A stretch of 64,000 nt of DNA from Oxalobacteraceae bacterium OTU3CINTB1 (GTDB lineage: Bacteria > Pseudomonadota > Gammaproteobacteria > Burkholderiales > Burkholderiaceae_D): NCBI GenBank assembly GCA_024123955.1, contig CP099652.1, positions 5,084,001 through 5,148,000 of the forward strand, given 5' to 3'. Under the pieces are notes generated by a model. It was not told the DNA's origin. It searched no databases and saw only the letters and a list, made by a program, of their open reading frames with translations. This document shows, piece by piece, positions 16,100 to 26,148 of this stretch (its first letter is position 1; each line of letters opens with the position of its first letter). The position numbers and the translations under genes were made by a program.

Positions 16100-18250
16100 A
16101 TGGCAACGCCCTTCTCCCCCAAGCGCGGTCTGGTGCTGGTCGCCGACGACGATCCCGTGATGCGCCTGCTGATGCTGGAAATGCTGGCCCAGGTCGGCCT
16201 CGACGCCGTCGAGGCCGAGGACGGCGTGCAAGCGCTGGCCAGCTACCAGAGCGTGGCGCCGGACCTGGTGTTGCTCGACGTCGAAATGCCCGGCATGGAC
16301 GGCTTTGCCGTCTGCCGCGAAATCCGCCGGCTGGAAACGCATTCGGTGGTGCCGATCATCATGGTCACCGGCGGCGACGAGCTCGAATCGGTGACCAAGG
16401 CCTACGAGGCGGGCGCCACCGATTTCGTCTCCAAACCGATCAACTGGCCCATCCTCGGCCACCGCGTGCTCTACGTGCTGCGCGCCAGCGACGCCATCAC
16501 CCGCCTGCGCATCGCCGACGCCCACCACCGCGCCGTGCTGGCGGCGATCCCGGACACCTTCTTCCGCATGAACAAGGACGGCTTCTATCTGGACTATGAG
16601 CAAGGCCACGAAGCGAGCAGCGTATTCTCCAGCGACAACTGCGTCGGCCGCCACCTGAACCAGGTGCTGCCGGTGGAGATCGCCCAGCACATGCTCGAGG
16701 AGGTGCGCACGGTGCTGGACACCCAGCACATCCGCTCGCTCGACTACGAACTGCCGATCCCCGGGCCGGCGCCGCGCGTGCGTCACGGCGAGCACGCGGT
16801 GCCGCTGCCGGTGCGGCATTTCGAGGCGCGGCTGGTGGCCACCGGTCCCGACGAGGTGCTGGGCCTGGTGCGCGATATCAGCGAGCGCAAGCGCACCGAG
16901 GAACAGATCCGGCGCCTGGCCTATTGCGACAGCCTGACCGGCATCCCGAACCGTCAAGCTTTCCTGGAAACCCTGGAAGCCGAGCTGACCCGCTCGCGCA
17001 AGGGCAACAAGAAGTTCGCCGTGCTGTTCATGGACCTGGACGCCTTCAAGCGCATCAACGATACCCTGGGCCACGACGTCGGCGACCATTTGCTGATGGC
17101 CGTGTCCGAACGCCTGCGGGAGACCACCCGCCCGAGCGATCTGGTCTCGCGCACCGAGGTGGGCGGCAACAACCTGGCGCGGCTCGGCGGCGACGAATTC
17201 ACCATCCTGATCCCCGACCTGGAGCGGGTGGAAAACGCGCTCAACGTCGCGCACCGGGTCAAGGAAGCGATGCGGCGGCCGTTCCTGATCGACGCCCACG
17301 AAATCTTCGTCACGGCCAGCATCGGCATTTCCCTGTATCCCGAGGACGGCGAGGATTGCAACTCCCTGCTCAAGTACGCGGACACGGCGATGTACCACGC
17401 CAAGAACTGCGGCAAGAACAACGCCAAGCTGTACAGCTCTTCGCTGACGATGCAAATCATGAGCCACGTCAAGCTCGAGGTCGGCCTGCGCAAGGCCTTG
17501 CAAAACGACGAACTGTATTTGCTGTATCAGCCGCAGATCGACGTCGCCAGCGCGCAGATCGTCGGCGTCGAGGCGCTGGTGCGCTGGCGCCATCCGGAGC
17601 GCGGCGTCATCTCGCCCACCGAGTTCATCCCGCTGGCCGAGGAGACCGGCCTGATCGTCCCGATCGGCGAGTGGGTGCTGCGCACCGCGTGCCAGCAAGC
17701 CATGGCCTGGCAGTCAGTCGGCAAGCAGCCGCTGCGGGTGGCGGTCAATCTGTCGGCCAAGCAGTTCAAGGATGAGAACTTGACGCAGATCGTCATGTCG
17801 GCGCTGGACGACACCGGCCTGCCGGCCGAGCTGCTGGAACTGGAGCTGACCGAGGGCACCTTGATGGACGACGCCCGCGCGACCATGGTCACACTGGAGC
17901 AGTTGCGCGCCATCGGCGTGTACCTGTCGATAGACGACTTCGGCACCGGGTATTCGTCGATGAACTATCTCAAGCGTTTCGATGTGCGGGCGCTCAAGAT
18001 CGACAAGAGTTTTATTTGTGGGTTGCCGCAGGATTCGGAGAACGCGGCGATCACGCGGGCGATCATCGCGATGGCGCATGGCCTGAAGATGGCGGTGGTG
18101 GCCGAGGGCGTGGAGACCGACGCGCAGCTGGTGCTGTTGGAGGAATACGGCTGCGACGTGGTGCAGGGCTATTACCTGGGCCACCCGTCGCCGCCGGAAT
18201 CGATCACGCTCATGCTGAGCAACCAGTGCGCGCTGGCGACGCCGTTATAG
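16100..18250 (+). CDS. REC-PAS-GGDEF-EAL cyclic-di-GMP protein
   Basis: The protein has 716 aa from the ATG at 16100, 1 nt after the kinase stop, with GGAAAAGGA upstream. An N-terminal receiver has acidic residues (VADDDPV), Asp in LLDVEMPGMDG and Lys in SKPINW. A divergent PAS (about 145-270) follows. The GGDEF domain has an intact RLGGDEF motif and the EAL domain has intact EALVRWRHP, with DDFGTGYSS and a late EGVET, so both activities are plausible. Coupling to the hybrid kinase suggests that phosphorelay input sets c-di-GMP level. Confidence 0.94.
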   Translation: MATPFSPKRGLVLVADDDPVMRLLMLEMLAQVGLDAVEAEDGVQALASYQSVAPDLVLLDVEMPGMDGFAVCREIRRLETHSVVPIIMVTGGDELESVTKAYEAGATDFVSKPINWPILGHRVLYVLRASDAITRLRIADAHHRAVLAAIPDTFFRMNKDGFYLDYEQGHEASSVFSSDNCVGRHLNQVLPVEIAQHMLEEVRTVLDTQHIRSLDYELPIPGPAPRVRHGEHAVPLPVRHFEARLVATGPDEVLGLVRDISERKRTEEQIRRLAYCDSLTGIPNRQAFLETLEAELTRSRKGNKKFAVLFMDLDAFKRINDTLGHDVGDHLLMAVSERLRETTRPSDLVSRTEVGGNNLARLGGDEFTILIPDLERVENALNVAHRVKEAMRRPFLIDAHEIFVTASIGISLYPEDGEDCNSLLKYADTAMYHAKNCGKNNAKLYSSSLTMQIMSHVKLEVGLRKALQNDELYLLYQPQIDVASAQIVGVEALVRWRHPERGVISPTEFIPLAEETGLIVPIGEWVLRTACQQAMAWQSVGKQPLRVAVNLSAKQFKDENLTQIVMSALDDTGLPAELLELELTEGTLMDDARATMVTLEQLRAIGVYLSIDDFGTGYSSMNYLKRFDVRALKIDKSFICGLPQDSENAAITRAIIAMAHGLKMAVVAEGVETDAQLVLLEEYGCDVVQGYYLGHPSPPESITLMLSNQCALATPL

Positions 18251-18274
18251 ACGTTTCTCCGCGGGTCCTCGCTT

Positions 18275-19579
18275 TTAGAGGACCCCGTCCTTCTTCATCG
18301 CGGCAATCTCGTCGTCGCTATAGCCCAGCGAACGCAACACCTCATCGTTGTGCTGCCCCAGCGCCGGACCTATCCACTGAGTGCGGCCAGGCGTGGCCGA
18401 CAGCTTCGGAGAAATCGCCGGCAGCTTGACCGGCGTGCCATCGGCAAATTGATGCTGCTCGAACATCTCGCGCGCCAAAAACTGCGGATCGACCATCATG
18501 TCCCGCACCGAATAAATTTTACCGGCCGGCACATCCGCCGCCTTCAACACCGTCAGCGCGCTGTCGATATCCTGCGTATCGCACCACGCCTGGATCGCGT
18601 CGTCGATTTCCTGCGTGCGCTGCACGCGGCCATCGTTGCGCTCAAGCTGCGCATCCCCGGCCAAATCGAAGCGCCCCATGGCTAGCATGAGCCGCTTGAA
18701 GATCGCGTCGCCATTGCCGGCGATGACGATGTTCTCGCCATCCTTGGTCGTGTAGGTATTCGACGGCACAATCCCGGGCAAAGCCCCGCCGGTACGCTCG
18801 CGCACCACGCCCGCGTGATCGAACTCCGGCACCAGCGACTCCATCAGATTGAAGACGGATTCATACAGCGCCACGTCGACCATCTGGCCCTCGCCTTCGA
18901 GCCTGCCGCCGGTGGCGTCGCGGTGCCGCAACGCCATCATCGCGCCGATCACGCCGTGCAGGGCCGCGACCGAGTCGCCGATCGACACGCCCACGCGCAC
19001 CGGCGGCCGGTCCGCGTGGCCGGACACATAGCGCAAGCCGCCCATCGATTCGCCGATCGCGCCGAAGCCCGGCAAATCCTTCATCGGCCCGGTCTGGCCG
19101 AAGCCGGACAACCGCACCATGATCGTGGCGGGGTTGAGCGCCTTCAATTGTTCGTAGCCGATGTCCCACTTTTCCAGCACGCCGGGACGGTAGTTTTCGA
19201 CGATGATGTCCGCTTCCAGCGCCAATTGACGGGCGATGGCGCGGCCACGCTCGCTCTTCATGTTGAGCGTCAACGATTTCTTGTTGCGCGACTGCACCGA
19301 CCACCACAGCGACGTGCCATCCTTCAGCACCCGCCACTTGCGGATCGGGTCACCGCCATCGGGCGATTCGATCTTGATCACCTCGGCGCCGAACTCGGCC
19401 AGCATGCGCGCGCAGAACGGCCCGGCGATAAGCGTGCCCAGCTCCAGCACCTTGATCCCGGCCAATGGCAAAGCAGGGGTTTCAGGCGGCATGCCGCCTG
19501 CCTGCGTGCGGTCTTCCCCTGTAGGGGAAGACTCCCGCCCTACAGGGCTAACGGGACCGGAAGATTTGGGATCGGTCAT
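18275..19579 (-). CDS. CaiB/BaiF family (class III) CoA-transferase
   Basis: The protein has 434 aa if translation starts at 19579, overlapping the recR stop by ATGA. Family blocks include [45 protein letters not shown] and [19 protein letters not shown]. Class III enzymes move CoA between carboxylic acids through an enzyme-bound anhydride. The first ~38 residues lie outside the family core and are encoded largely by nested palindromes, so an internal ATG at 19492 (405 aa) may be the true start; neither start has a strong ribosome binding site. Substrate cannot be told. Confidence 0.9.
   Translation of the reverse strand: MTDPKSSGPVSPVGRESSPTGEDRTQAGGMPPETPALPLAGIKVLELGTLIAGPFCARMLAEFGAEVIKIESPDGGDPIRKWRVLKDGTSLWWSVQSRNKKSLTLNMKSERGRAIARQLALEADIIVENYRPGVLEKWDIGYEQLKALNPATIMVRLSGFGQTGPMKDLPGFGAIGESMGGLRYVSGHADRPPVRVGVSIGDSVAALHGVIGAMMALRHRDATGGRLEGEGQMVDVALYESVFNLMESLVPEFDHAGVVRERTGGALPGIVPSNTYTTKDGENIVIAGNGDAIFKRLMLAMGRFDLAGDAQLERNDGRVQRTQEIDDAIQAWCDTQDIDSALTVLKAADVPAGKIYSVRDMMVDPQFLAREMFEQHQFADGTPVKLPAISPKLSATPGRTQWIGPALGQHNDEVLRSLGYSDDEIAAMKKDGVL
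19483..19547. repeat. Nested palindromes at CoA-transferase 5' end (REP-like)
   Basis: 19483-19500 is a perfect 18-bp palindrome. 19511-19519 and 19524-19532 form a 9-bp inverted repeat around TGTA. CCCTGTAGGG (19517) and its exact reverse complement CCCTACAGGG (19538) form a third pairing. Together they look like a small mobile or REP-type palindromic element lying between recR and the conserved body of the CoA-transferase. Confidence 0.6.
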
Positions 19580-20166
19580 GTCGACCTGCGGTCCAGCATC
19601 GCGCGGGCGATCGTGCCGGCGTCGACGTATTCGAGTTCGCCGCCGACCGGCACGCCACGCGCCAGGCGGCTGACGTTCAGCCCGCGCGCCTTCAGCAGCT
19701 CGCTGATGTAGTGCGCGGTGGCCTCGCCCTCGTTGGTGAAATTGGTGGCCAGCACCACTTCGGTGACCAGCCCGTCGGCGGCGCGCGCCACCAGCTTTTC
19801 CAGGTGGATATCTTTCGGGCCGATGCCGTCGAGCGGCGAGAGCCGTCCCATCAGGACAAAGTACAAGCCCTTGTAGGTCAGCGTCTGCTCGATCATCAGC
19901 TGATCGGCCGGCGTCTCCACCACGCACAGCAGGCGGCGGTCGCGCTGCTCGTCGGTGCACATGTCGCACACCTCTTCCTCGGTGAAGGTATTGCACAGCG
20001 CGCAGTGGTGCACGGCGCTGACGGCCTGGTGCAACGCGCGCGACAGCATGTCCGCGCCTTCGCGGTCATGCTGCAGCAAGTGGAACGCCATCCGTTGCGC
20101 CGACTTGGGGCCGACGCCGGGCAGACGGCGCAACGCTTCCGTCAGAAACTCCAGCGACTTGGACAT
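19576..20166 (-). CDS. recR: Recombination protein RecR
   Basis: The protein has 196 aa, normal for RecR. The N-terminal helix-hairpin-helix region ([20 protein letters not shown]) is followed by a four-Cys zinc site (Cys55, 58, 67 and 70) and a Toprim domain with [14 protein letters not shown]-terminal Walker-B-like stretch ends [19 protein letters not shown]. RecR works with RecF/RecO to load RecA at gaps. It sits in the usual dnaX-ybaB-recR order. Confidence 0.97.
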   Translation of the reverse strand: MSKSLEFLTEALRRLPGVGPKSAQRMAFHLLQHDREGADMLSRALHQAVSAVHHCALCNTFTEEEVCDMCTDEQRDRRLLCVVETPADQLMIEQTLTYKGLYFVLMGRLSPLDGIGPKDIHLEKLVARAADGLVTEVVLATNFTNEGEATAHYISELLKARGLNVSRLARGVPVGGELEYVDAGTIARAMLDRRST

Positions 20167-20187
20167 ATGCCCGGACCGTGGCCTTCC

Positions 20188-20514
20188 TTAGAACGGCATC
20201 TTGAAACCGGCCGGCAGATTCATGCCGGAGGTCAAGCCGCCCATCTTTTCGGCGGCGGTCGCCTCGGCCTTGCGCACGGCGTCGTTGAAGGCGGCGGCGA
20301 CCAAGTCTTCCAGCATGTCCTTGTCGTCGGCCAGCAGCGAAGGATCGATCGACACGCGCTTGACGTCGTTCTTGCAGCTCATGACAACCTTGACCAAGCC
20401 GGCGCCGGACTGGCCTTCGACTTCGATCAGGGCCAGCGCTTCCTGCGCCTTCTTCATGTTGTCCTGCATTGCTTGCGCTTGCTTCATCAAGCCTGCCAGT
20501 TGGTTCTTCATCAT
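20188..20514 (-). CDS. ybaB: YbaB/EbfC nucleoid-associated protein
   Basis: The protein has 108 aa. It begins [20 protein letters not shown] and carries the family strand pattern [20 protein letters not shown] and the helix [14 protein letters not shown]. It is a dimeric DNA-binding protein typical of the dnaX-recR gap. GGAG lies just upstream of the double ATG. Confidence 0.96.
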   Translation of the reverse strand: MMKNQLAGLMKQAQAMQDNMKKAQEALALIEVEGQSGAGLVKVVMSCKNDVKRVSIDPSLLADDKDMLEDLVAAAFNDAVRKAEATAAEKMGGLTSGMNLPAGFKMPF

Positions 20515-20575
20515 GATGGAGTTCTCCGTGTTTGAAATTGTAAAGTTGTGATCGACGATGTGATCGATGATGTGA

Positions 20576-23197
20576 TCAGCTCGGCGACGCGGCCAGGGCC
20601 GCCGCCGGCGGCACGATGGAGCCCGGCACCACCCAGGCGTCGAACTCGCGAATCATGCTGTTCACAAAGGGATCGTTGGCGATGGTCTCTTCGGCGGCCC
20701 GCTGGCAGGCCGCTCGGTGCGCCTGCGCCTCGGCGCTGGCGGTGTACCAGACGGCGCCCAGTTCGGTATCGACGCGCACGGCGCGGCCGAAACGCTCGGT
20801 CAGCGCCACGGTCAGCTTTTCCACGTTGCCCTGCGTGCGCCAGGTTTCGATCGGCACGCGGACCTTGAAGACGATGGCGTTGCCGTCGATGCCGCACTCG
20901 ATCAGCTCAGCCTGCATGGCCAGTTGCTGGGCCACGCCGCGCAACGGCAGCGCGGCGGCGACGGCCGGCCAGTTGCCGTCCCAGCCCAGCTCCGGCACCG
21001 GGGTGATGACGTAGGCGTACGGCGCCTTGGCGGGCGCCGGCGCGGCGCGGGCCGGCGCGACGAACGCCTGCACGCCATCGCCCATGGCGTTGGCGGCCGG
21101 GGCCGGGGCGGCCGATGGGCTGTGCGACGGTGCGTAAGACTGGCTTTGCGCGGGCGCCGCGTAGGCGGTGGCGTGATCGGCGCGCGCCGGCGCCGCTTGC
21201 GCTATCGCGCTGTCGTCGGAAAATTCGGTGACCCACGGCGGCAGGTCGTCCTCGTCGTCGGCTTGCTGTTGTGCAGGCTGGGCGGCGGGCGCGGCGTATT
21301 GCGGCGCGGCGGCGGCAGGCGCTGCTTGCTGAACCGGCTGCACGGCCTGACGCACCGGCGCTTCCAACACGGCGGCGTCGCCACCCGAGGCCGCGTTTGG
21401 CGGCATATCTTCCCATGGCGCAGGACGCGACGGTGCGGCGGCCTGCGCGGCATTAAAATTTGCGGATGCCCCCGGCGGCGTATGGGCAGCGCTCGGCGCC
21501 TGCGGCTGCGATGGCGGCGGTGGAGCGGCCATCGTTGGCGTCGGGGCCGGCTCGGCAGCGGCTGGCGCTGGCGCCGATGCGGCGGGTCCGCCGCCATAGG
21601 CGCGCGACCCGGGCTTGGAACCGGCGCGCGCCGCTTCCAGCGCGGCGTTCAACGCCGCGCGGGCCGGACTGATCGGGCCAGAAGGCGCGGCGGCTGCGGC
21701 CGCGGCCTGTGGCGCCAGTGCCGGTGCCGGTGCCGGTGCCGCCATCGGCGCGGCCATTGGAGCCGGGGCCGGCACAGGCGCAGGTGGCGCCATTGCCGGC
21801 GACGGCGCCGTATTCACCGGTGGACTTGCCGTCGCGACAGCCGCGGGAGCCATCGTCGGCGCTGGCGCTGGGACGGGCGCAGGCGCGGAAGCGAAGGCGG
21901 CCGCAGGCGGCTGCAGCTCGCCACGCGCCATCGCGGCGGCGGCGCCGGCAACGACCGCAGGCGGCGTCATGCTGGCGTGGTTGGCCTGCACATGCGAAGC
22001 CGCGCGCGCAGGCGGCGCGGCGGCGGCGCGGGCGGCCGCCACAGCCGCCGGACGCGACATCGCCGGCGCGCCCGCCGGTTGTCCTTCGGCCCCGCCTACG
22101 CCGGGCCGAAAGGCCAGCATGCGCAGCAAGGTCATCGAGAAACCGGCATATTCATCCGGCGCCAGGCCCAGTTCATTGCGGCCGTGCACGGCGATCTGGT
22201 AATACAGTTGCACTTCTTCCGCGTCGAACGCGGCGGCCAGACGCACGACGTCGGCATATTCGGGCAAATCCTCCGGCAGCGCGGCCGGCACCGTCTGCGC
22301 CAGGGCGATCCGGTGCAGCAACGTGCCCAGATCCTGCAGCGCGCCGTTGTACGACAGACTGCGCGTGGCCATCTCATCGGCCACGGCCAGCAAGTCGGCG
22401 CCGTCCTGCGCGGCCAATGCGTCGAGCAGGCGGATCAGATAGGACTGGTCGAGCGCGCCGAGCATGCCCTGCACCGCGTCGAGCGTCACCTCGCCGGCCG
22501 CATAGGCGATCGCCTGGTCGGTCAGCGACAGCGCGTCGCGCATCGAACCGTGGGCGCCGGCGGCCAGCAGGCGCAAAGCCGGCTGTTCGAAGGCAATGCC
22601 CTCCTGCCCCAGGATATTTTCCAGGTGGCCGATAATGTGGCCAGGCGGCATCTGCTTCAAGTTAAATTGCAGGCAGCGCGACAGCACCGTCACGGGAATC
22701 TTTTGCGGATCGGTCGTCGCCAGGATGAACTTGACGTGCTCCGGCGGTTCTTCCAGCGTCTTCAGCATCGAGTTGAAGGCGTGGTTGGTCAGCATGTGCA
22801 CCTCATCGATCATATAGACCTTGAAGCGCGCATTACTCGGCGCATATACCGCCTGTTCGAGCAGCTGCGCCATCTCGTCCACGCCCCGGTTCGACGCCGC
22901 GTCCATCTCTATATAGTCGACAAAGCGGCCCGCGTCGATCGCGGTGCACGCCTCGCACACGCCGCAAGGGGTCGGCGTGATGCCGCCGTTGCCGTCCGGG
23001 CCGACGCAATTGAGCGACTTGGCCAGGATGCGCGACAAAGTGGTCTTGCCGACGCCCCGCGTACCGGTGAACAGGTAGGCGTGGTGCAGGCGTCCGCTGT
23101 GCAGCGCGTGCGTGAGCGCGCGCACGACGTGCTCCTGGCCGACGAGCGTTTCGAAGTTCTTGGGGCGGTATTTACGGGCGAGGACTTGATAGGACAT
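20576..23197 (-). CDS. dnaX: DNA polymerase III subunit gamma/tau
   Basis: The protein has 873 aa from the ATG at 23197 ([20 protein letters not shown]); an upstream in-frame start gives an unlikely 10-residue extension. Walker A is [14 protein letters not shown], four zinc-binding Cys lie in the CVGP...CGVCEAC region, Walker B is [10 protein letters not shown], and the sensor-type loop [10 protein letters not shown] is present. Residues about 380-700 are a very long Ala/Pro linker, making the protein longer than E. coli tau (643 aa). The C-terminus is a tau-type domain. I see no A-rich frameshift heptamer, so whether a separate gamma is made is unclear. Confidence 0.96.
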   Translation of the reverse strand: MSYQVLARKYRPKNFETLVGQEHVVRALTHALHSGRLHHAYLFTGTRGVGKTTLSRILAKSLNCVGPDGNGGITPTPCGVCEACTAIDAGRFVDYIEMDAASNRGVDEMAQLLEQAVYAPSNARFKVYMIDEVHMLTNHAFNSMLKTLEEPPEHVKFILATTDPQKIPVTVLSRCLQFNLKQMPPGHIIGHLENILGQEGIAFEQPALRLLAAGAHGSMRDALSLTDQAIAYAAGEVTLDAVQGMLGALDQSYLIRLLDALAAQDGADLLAVADEMATRSLSYNGALQDLGTLLHRIALAQTVPAALPEDLPEYADVVRLAAAFDAEEVQLYYQIAVHGRNELGLAPDEYAGFSMTLLRMLAFRPGVGGAEGQPAGAPAMSRPAAVAAARAAAAPPARAASHVQANHASMTPPAVVAGAAAAMARGELQPPAAAFASAPAPVPAPAPTMAPAAVATASPPVNTAPSPAMAPPAPVPAPAPMAAPMAAPAPAPALAPQAAAAAAAPSGPISPARAALNAALEAARAGSKPGSRAYGGGPAASAPAPAAAEPAPTPTMAAPPPPSQPQAPSAAHTPPGASANFNAAQAAAPSRPAPWEDMPPNAASGGDAAVLEAPVRQAVQPVQQAAPAAAAPQYAAPAAQPAQQQADDEDDLPPWVTEFSDDSAIAQAAPARADHATAYAAPAQSQSYAPSHSPSAAPAPAANAMGDGVQAFVAPARAAPAPAKAPYAYVITPVPELGWDGNWPAVAAALPLRGVAQQLAMQAELIECGIDGNAIVFKVRVPIETWRTQGNVEKLTVALTERFGRAVRVDTELGAVWYTASAEAQAHRAACQRAAEETIANDPFVNSMIREFDAWVVPGSIVPPAAALAASPS

Positions 23198-23334
23198 GCT
23201 GGATTTTACCGTAGATAGCAGGAGCAAAGGGGCTGCGTTGGGCGCGCCAAAGCGGCAATTGTAACAACTCGGCGCGATAATAGGTACGGCAACAATTCTG
23301 CCCTACAATTTGTTTTTGCTTCAACCTGTGAAAA

Positions 23335-23991
23335 ATGAAAAAAATCGCCCTGCTCTCCCTGCTGATGTTGTCCCTGAACCTGCACGCCGCCGAACGTGAG
23401 TGGACGCCGTACAAAAAACTGGTCGAGGGCCTGCGCCTGGACCGGTTCTACGCGCTGCCGCCGGCCGAGCGCGACCGGGTCAACCTGTTCCTCAAGGTAC
23501 AACCGGTCAACAAAGCCTACAAACCATCGGACGTGGTGCTGACCGTCGTCGACGGCGCCGAACGCACGCCGCTGCCCGCGCTCACGCCGGACTTCCGGCT
23601 GGCGATCGGCGCACCCAATCCTAAATGGATGCGCGACGACGTCAAGATCATGACCAGCCTGCCGAAGGAAGACAAGACCGCCGTCAACTACGAGGCGGTG
23701 ACGCCGCTGCCGGAAGGCCTGCAATGGTCGTACGCCACCGTGATGGGCAGCGTCGGACAAATGAACAAGGCGATCAAGAAGATGGCTGGCGCGATGAGCC
23801 TGTTCGCGCCGAGCGTGGATGCGGTGCTGTTCAAGTTCGACAAGCCGGCGCAGCTGAAGATAGGCGCCAAGGTCTACAACACCAACGCGAAACACGAAAT
23901 CGCGCTCAAGCCGGAATCGGACTTGATGAAGTCCAACCCGATGATCGTCGCCTCGGAACGTCCGTTCGAAGCGGAACTGCGCGGCGACTAA
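23335..23991 (+). CDS. Uncharacterised secreted protein
   Basis: The protein has 218 aa with a clear signal peptide (KKIALLSLLMLSLNLHAAE). The mature part is mixed alpha/beta, with blocks such as LFLKVQPVNKAYKPSDV and GAPNPKWMRDDVKIMTSLPK. It has no Cys and no recognisable catalytic motif. It is a stand-alone gene ending at a bidirectional terminator shared with ffs. I do not recognise a family with confidence; a periplasmic DUF2987-like protein is possible. Confidence 0.8.
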   Translation: MKKIALLSLLMLSLNLHAAEREWTPYKKLVEGLRLDRFYALPPAERDRVNLFLKVQPVNKAYKPSDVVLTVVDGAERTPLPALTPDFRLAIGAPNPKWMRDDVKIMTSLPKEDKTAVNYEAVTPLPEGLQWSYATVMGSVGQMNKAIKKMAGAMSLFAPSVDAVLFKFDKPAQLKIGAKVYNTNAKHEIALKPESDLMKSNPMIVASERPFEAELRGD

Positions 23992-24015
23992 GCCGGCCGT
24001 AAGTTCGGTAGACAT

Positions 24016-24045
24016 AAAAAAAGCTGCCTGATGGCAGCTTTTTAA
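24016..24045. terminator. Bidirectional terminator between secreted protein gene and ffs
   Basis: AAGCTGCC pairs with GGCAGCTT around TGAT; seven A precede and five T follow, so it works for both converging transcripts. Confidence 0.9.
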
Positions 24046-24069
24046 TATTCCCGAAGGATTCCCGAAGGA

Positions 24070-24165
24070 GGCGAGCCTGATCTGCGGCACTTATGGTTAA
24101 CAGCCGTGGCTGCTTCGTTCCCGACCTGACCAGGTTAGCCGTGCCACAATGCGCAGGGGCCCGCC
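24070..24165 (-). ncRNA. ffs: Signal recognition particle 4.5S RNA
   Basis: Read on the minus strand, the ~96-nt segment carries the SRP apical core ACCTGGTCAGGTC, then GGGAACGAAGCAGCCA. Flanking strands pair outward, and the ends GGCGGGCC and GGCTCGCC close the helix. This is the small bacterial SRP RNA that binds Ffh. A consensus promoter lies upstream and the bidirectional terminator downstream. The ends are estimated from pairing and promoter distance. Confidence 0.93.
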
Positions 24166-24172
24166 GGGATCA

Positions 24173-24202
24173 ATTATACCCTACAGGCCCAACTCCTGCC
24201 AA
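24173..24202 (-). promoter_or_regulatory. Sigma-70 promoter of ffs
   Basis: On the minus strand, TTGGCA (24202-24197), an 18-bp spacer and a perfect TATAAT (24178-24173) precede the predicted RNA start at about 24165. The -35 lies within the last codons of ubiD. Confidence 0.85.
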
Positions 24203-25665
24203 ATCTGATCGACACGCGTTTTCACCTCGGGCGTCATGGTGATCGTCGTGCCCCACTCGCGGGTCGTTTCCCCCGGCCACTTGTTGGTCGCGTCGATGCC
24301 CATCTTGCTGCCCAGGCCGCTCACCGGCGAGGCGAAGTCGAGGTAATCGATCGGCGTGTTGTCGACCAGGGTGGTGTCGCGGGTCGGATCGACGCGGGTG
24401 GTGATCGCCCAGATCACTTCCTTCCAGTCGCGCACGTTCACATCCTCGTCCACCACCACGATGAACTTGGTATACATAAACTGGCGCAGGAAGCTCCACA
24501 CGCCGAACATCACCCGCTTGGCGTGGCCGGCGTACTGTTTCTTGATCTGCACCACCGCCATGCGGTAGCTGCAACCTTCCGGCGGCAGATAGAAATCGGT
24601 GATCTCGGTGAACTGCTTTTGCAGCAGCGGAATGAACACCTCGTTCAGTGCCAGGCCCAGCACGGCCGGCTCGTCCGGCGGCTTGCCTGTATAAGTAGAG
24701 TGGTAGATCGGATCGCGGCGCATCGTGATGCGGTCGATCGTAAACACCGGGAAGGAGTCCTGCTCATTATAGTAGCCGGTGTGGTCGCCATACGGCCCCT
24801 CCAGCGCGTGCTCGTAGCCGGACGGATGGTTCTCGTCCGGATAGATATGGCCTTCGAGCACGATCTCGGCCGACGCCGGCACGCGCAGCTCGCTGCCGAT
24901 GGCCTTGACCAGCTCGGTGCGGCTGCCGCGCAGCAGGCCGGCGAACTGGTATTCCGACAAGCTGTCGGGCACCGGCGTGACCGCGCCTAATATAGTAGCG
25001 GGATCGGCGCCCAGCGCGACGCAGATCGGATAGGGCTTGCCCTTGTTCTGTATGGCGTGCTCGCGGAAATCGAGCGCGCCGCCGCGATGCGCCAGCCAGC
25101 GCATGATGACCTTGTTCGGGCCCAGCACTTGCTGGCGGTAGATGCCCAGGTTCTGGCGCTTCTTATTAGGGCCCTTGGTGATCACCAGGCCCCAGGTGAT
25201 CAGCGGCGCGATATCGCCCGGCCAGCAATGTTGAATCGGCAGCTTGGCCAAATCGACATCGGCGCCCTCCCACACGATGTCGTGGCACGGCGCGCCGCGC
25301 AATTCCTTCGGCGCCATGTCCCAGACGGCCTTGACCAGCGAGCCCAGGCCCAGCAGGTCCTTGAAATCCTTCGGCGGCTCCGGCTCCTTCAGCCGCGCCA
25401 GCACGTGGCCGATTTTGCGCAACTCGCCGACCTCCTCCGCCCCCATGCCGAGCGCGACGCGGCGCGGCGTGCCGAACAGATTGGTCAGCACCGGCATGCT
25501 GTGTCCGGTAGGATTTTTGAACAGCAATGCCGGCCCGCCGGCCCGCAATGTGCGGTCGGATACCTCGGTCATCTCTAAATGCGGCGAAACGGGCAATAAA
25601 ATGGGCCTAAGTTCGTCCATTCGTTGCAACTGAGAAATAAAATCTCGCAAATCTGAATATTTCAT
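24181..25665 (-). CDS. ubiD: 4-hydroxy-3-polyprenylbenzoate decarboxylase
   Basis: The protein has 494 aa, the normal UbiD length. Family blocks: [18 protein letters not shown], the central [13 protein letters not shown] preceded by [10 protein letters not shown], and the active-site stretch [12 protein letters not shown]...[11 protein letters not shown] with the catalytic Glu-Arg-Glu neighbourhood. UbiD is a prenylated-FMN decarboxylase of ubiquinone biosynthesis and needs UbiX, which is not in the window. Its 3' end overlaps the ffs promoter. Confidence 0.96.
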   Translation of the reverse strand: MKYSDLRDFISQLQRMDELRPILLPVSPHLEMTEVSDRTLRAGGPALLFKNPTGHSMPVLTNLFGTPRRVALGMGAEEVGELRKIGHVLARLKEPEPPKDFKDLLGLGSLVKAVWDMAPKELRGAPCHDIVWEGADVDLAKLPIQHCWPGDIAPLITWGLVITKGPNKKRQNLGIYRQQVLGPNKVIMRWLAHRGGALDFREHAIQNKGKPYPICVALGADPATILGAVTPVPDSLSEYQFAGLLRGSRTELVKAIGSELRVPASAEIVLEGHIYPDENHPSGYEHALEGPYGDHTGYYNEQDSFPVFTIDRITMRRDPIYHSTYTGKPPDEPAVLGLALNEVFIPLLQKQFTEITDFYLPPEGCSYRMAVVQIKKQYAGHAKRVMFGVWSFLRQFMYTKFIVVVDEDVNVRDWKEVIWAITTRVDPTRDTTLVDNTPIDYLDFASPVSGLGSKMGIDATNKWPGETTREWGTTITMTPEVKTRVDQIWQELGL

Positions 25666-25798
25666 CGTTTTTTAATTTTTTCTTACGGTGAAGCCTACTG
25701 TTTAAAAATACAGGTCAAGTAGTTGATTTTATTGGTTTTCCAGCGAACACAAGCAAAAATGTCAGACTTAAAAGTAATAGCTTTCAATTGCGTTAGTA

Positions 25799-25827
25799 TT
25801 GACTTGATATAAAACGGCTTCTACAAT
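25799..25827 (+). promoter_or_regulatory. Sigma-70 promoter of transglycosylase leader
   Basis: TTGACT, a 17-bp spacer and TACAAT give a strong promoter. It would start transcription near 25834, about 315 nt before the transglycosylase ATG. The 130 bp between ubiD and this promoter are AT-rich and show no gene. Confidence 0.75.
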
Positions 25828-26148
25828 TTGCCCTACTTGAAGAGGACAGGGTCTCAGGACCACATGGAAGCACATGTTGATGTTGCTCATTCATTCACGG
25901 AGTCGGGGCTCCACATGACATTTTAAGGAGTGTTTTCAAAAGGCGTCTGCCTTACCCCCGAAAGAAGTTGTATTGCGACTGATCGAATACCACAGGGAAA
26001 GATCAGCTCAGGCAAGCAATGACGGCGTCCAACGCGCGCACCCATAGCGGCGACGGACGATGATATTTCTGATGCATGGCATTAGCACCCCGTTAGCTGC
26101 GTTCAACGCTGGCAGGGACCCGCTTTTACGGCATTTCAGGGGAACTCT
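25828..26148 (+). other. Long 5' leader of lytic transglycosylase gene
   Basis: About 315 nt separate the predicted start of transcription from the ATG at 26149. Small hairpins are visible: GGTC/GACC near 25850 and GGAG/CTCC near 25900. A 20-codon reading frame also lies here. I cannot match the region to a known riboswitch class. It could be a regulated leader or a separate small RNA. Confidence 0.4.
25864..25926 (+). CDS. Possible 20-aa leader peptide
   Basis: The ATG at 25864 opens 20 codons (MEAHVDVAHSF...HMTF) ending in TAA, with AGGA six bases upstream. It lies inside the long transglycosylase leader. There is no independent evidence of translation, and the match could be chance. Confidence 0.2.
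   Translation: MEAHVDVAHSFTESGLHMTF

Noticed and set aside
18263..18285. A GGGTCCTC/GAGGACCC stem between the convergent GGDEF-EAL and CoA-transferase genes.
   Set aside because: It has no T-run on either side and overlaps the last codons of the CoA-transferase gene, so I did not call a terminator.
25966..26060. CACAGGGAAA in the transglycosylase leader as a c-di-GMP-I riboswitch.
   Set aside because: The second conserved block with its GCAAAGC-type motif and the tetraloop-receptor pair are absent.
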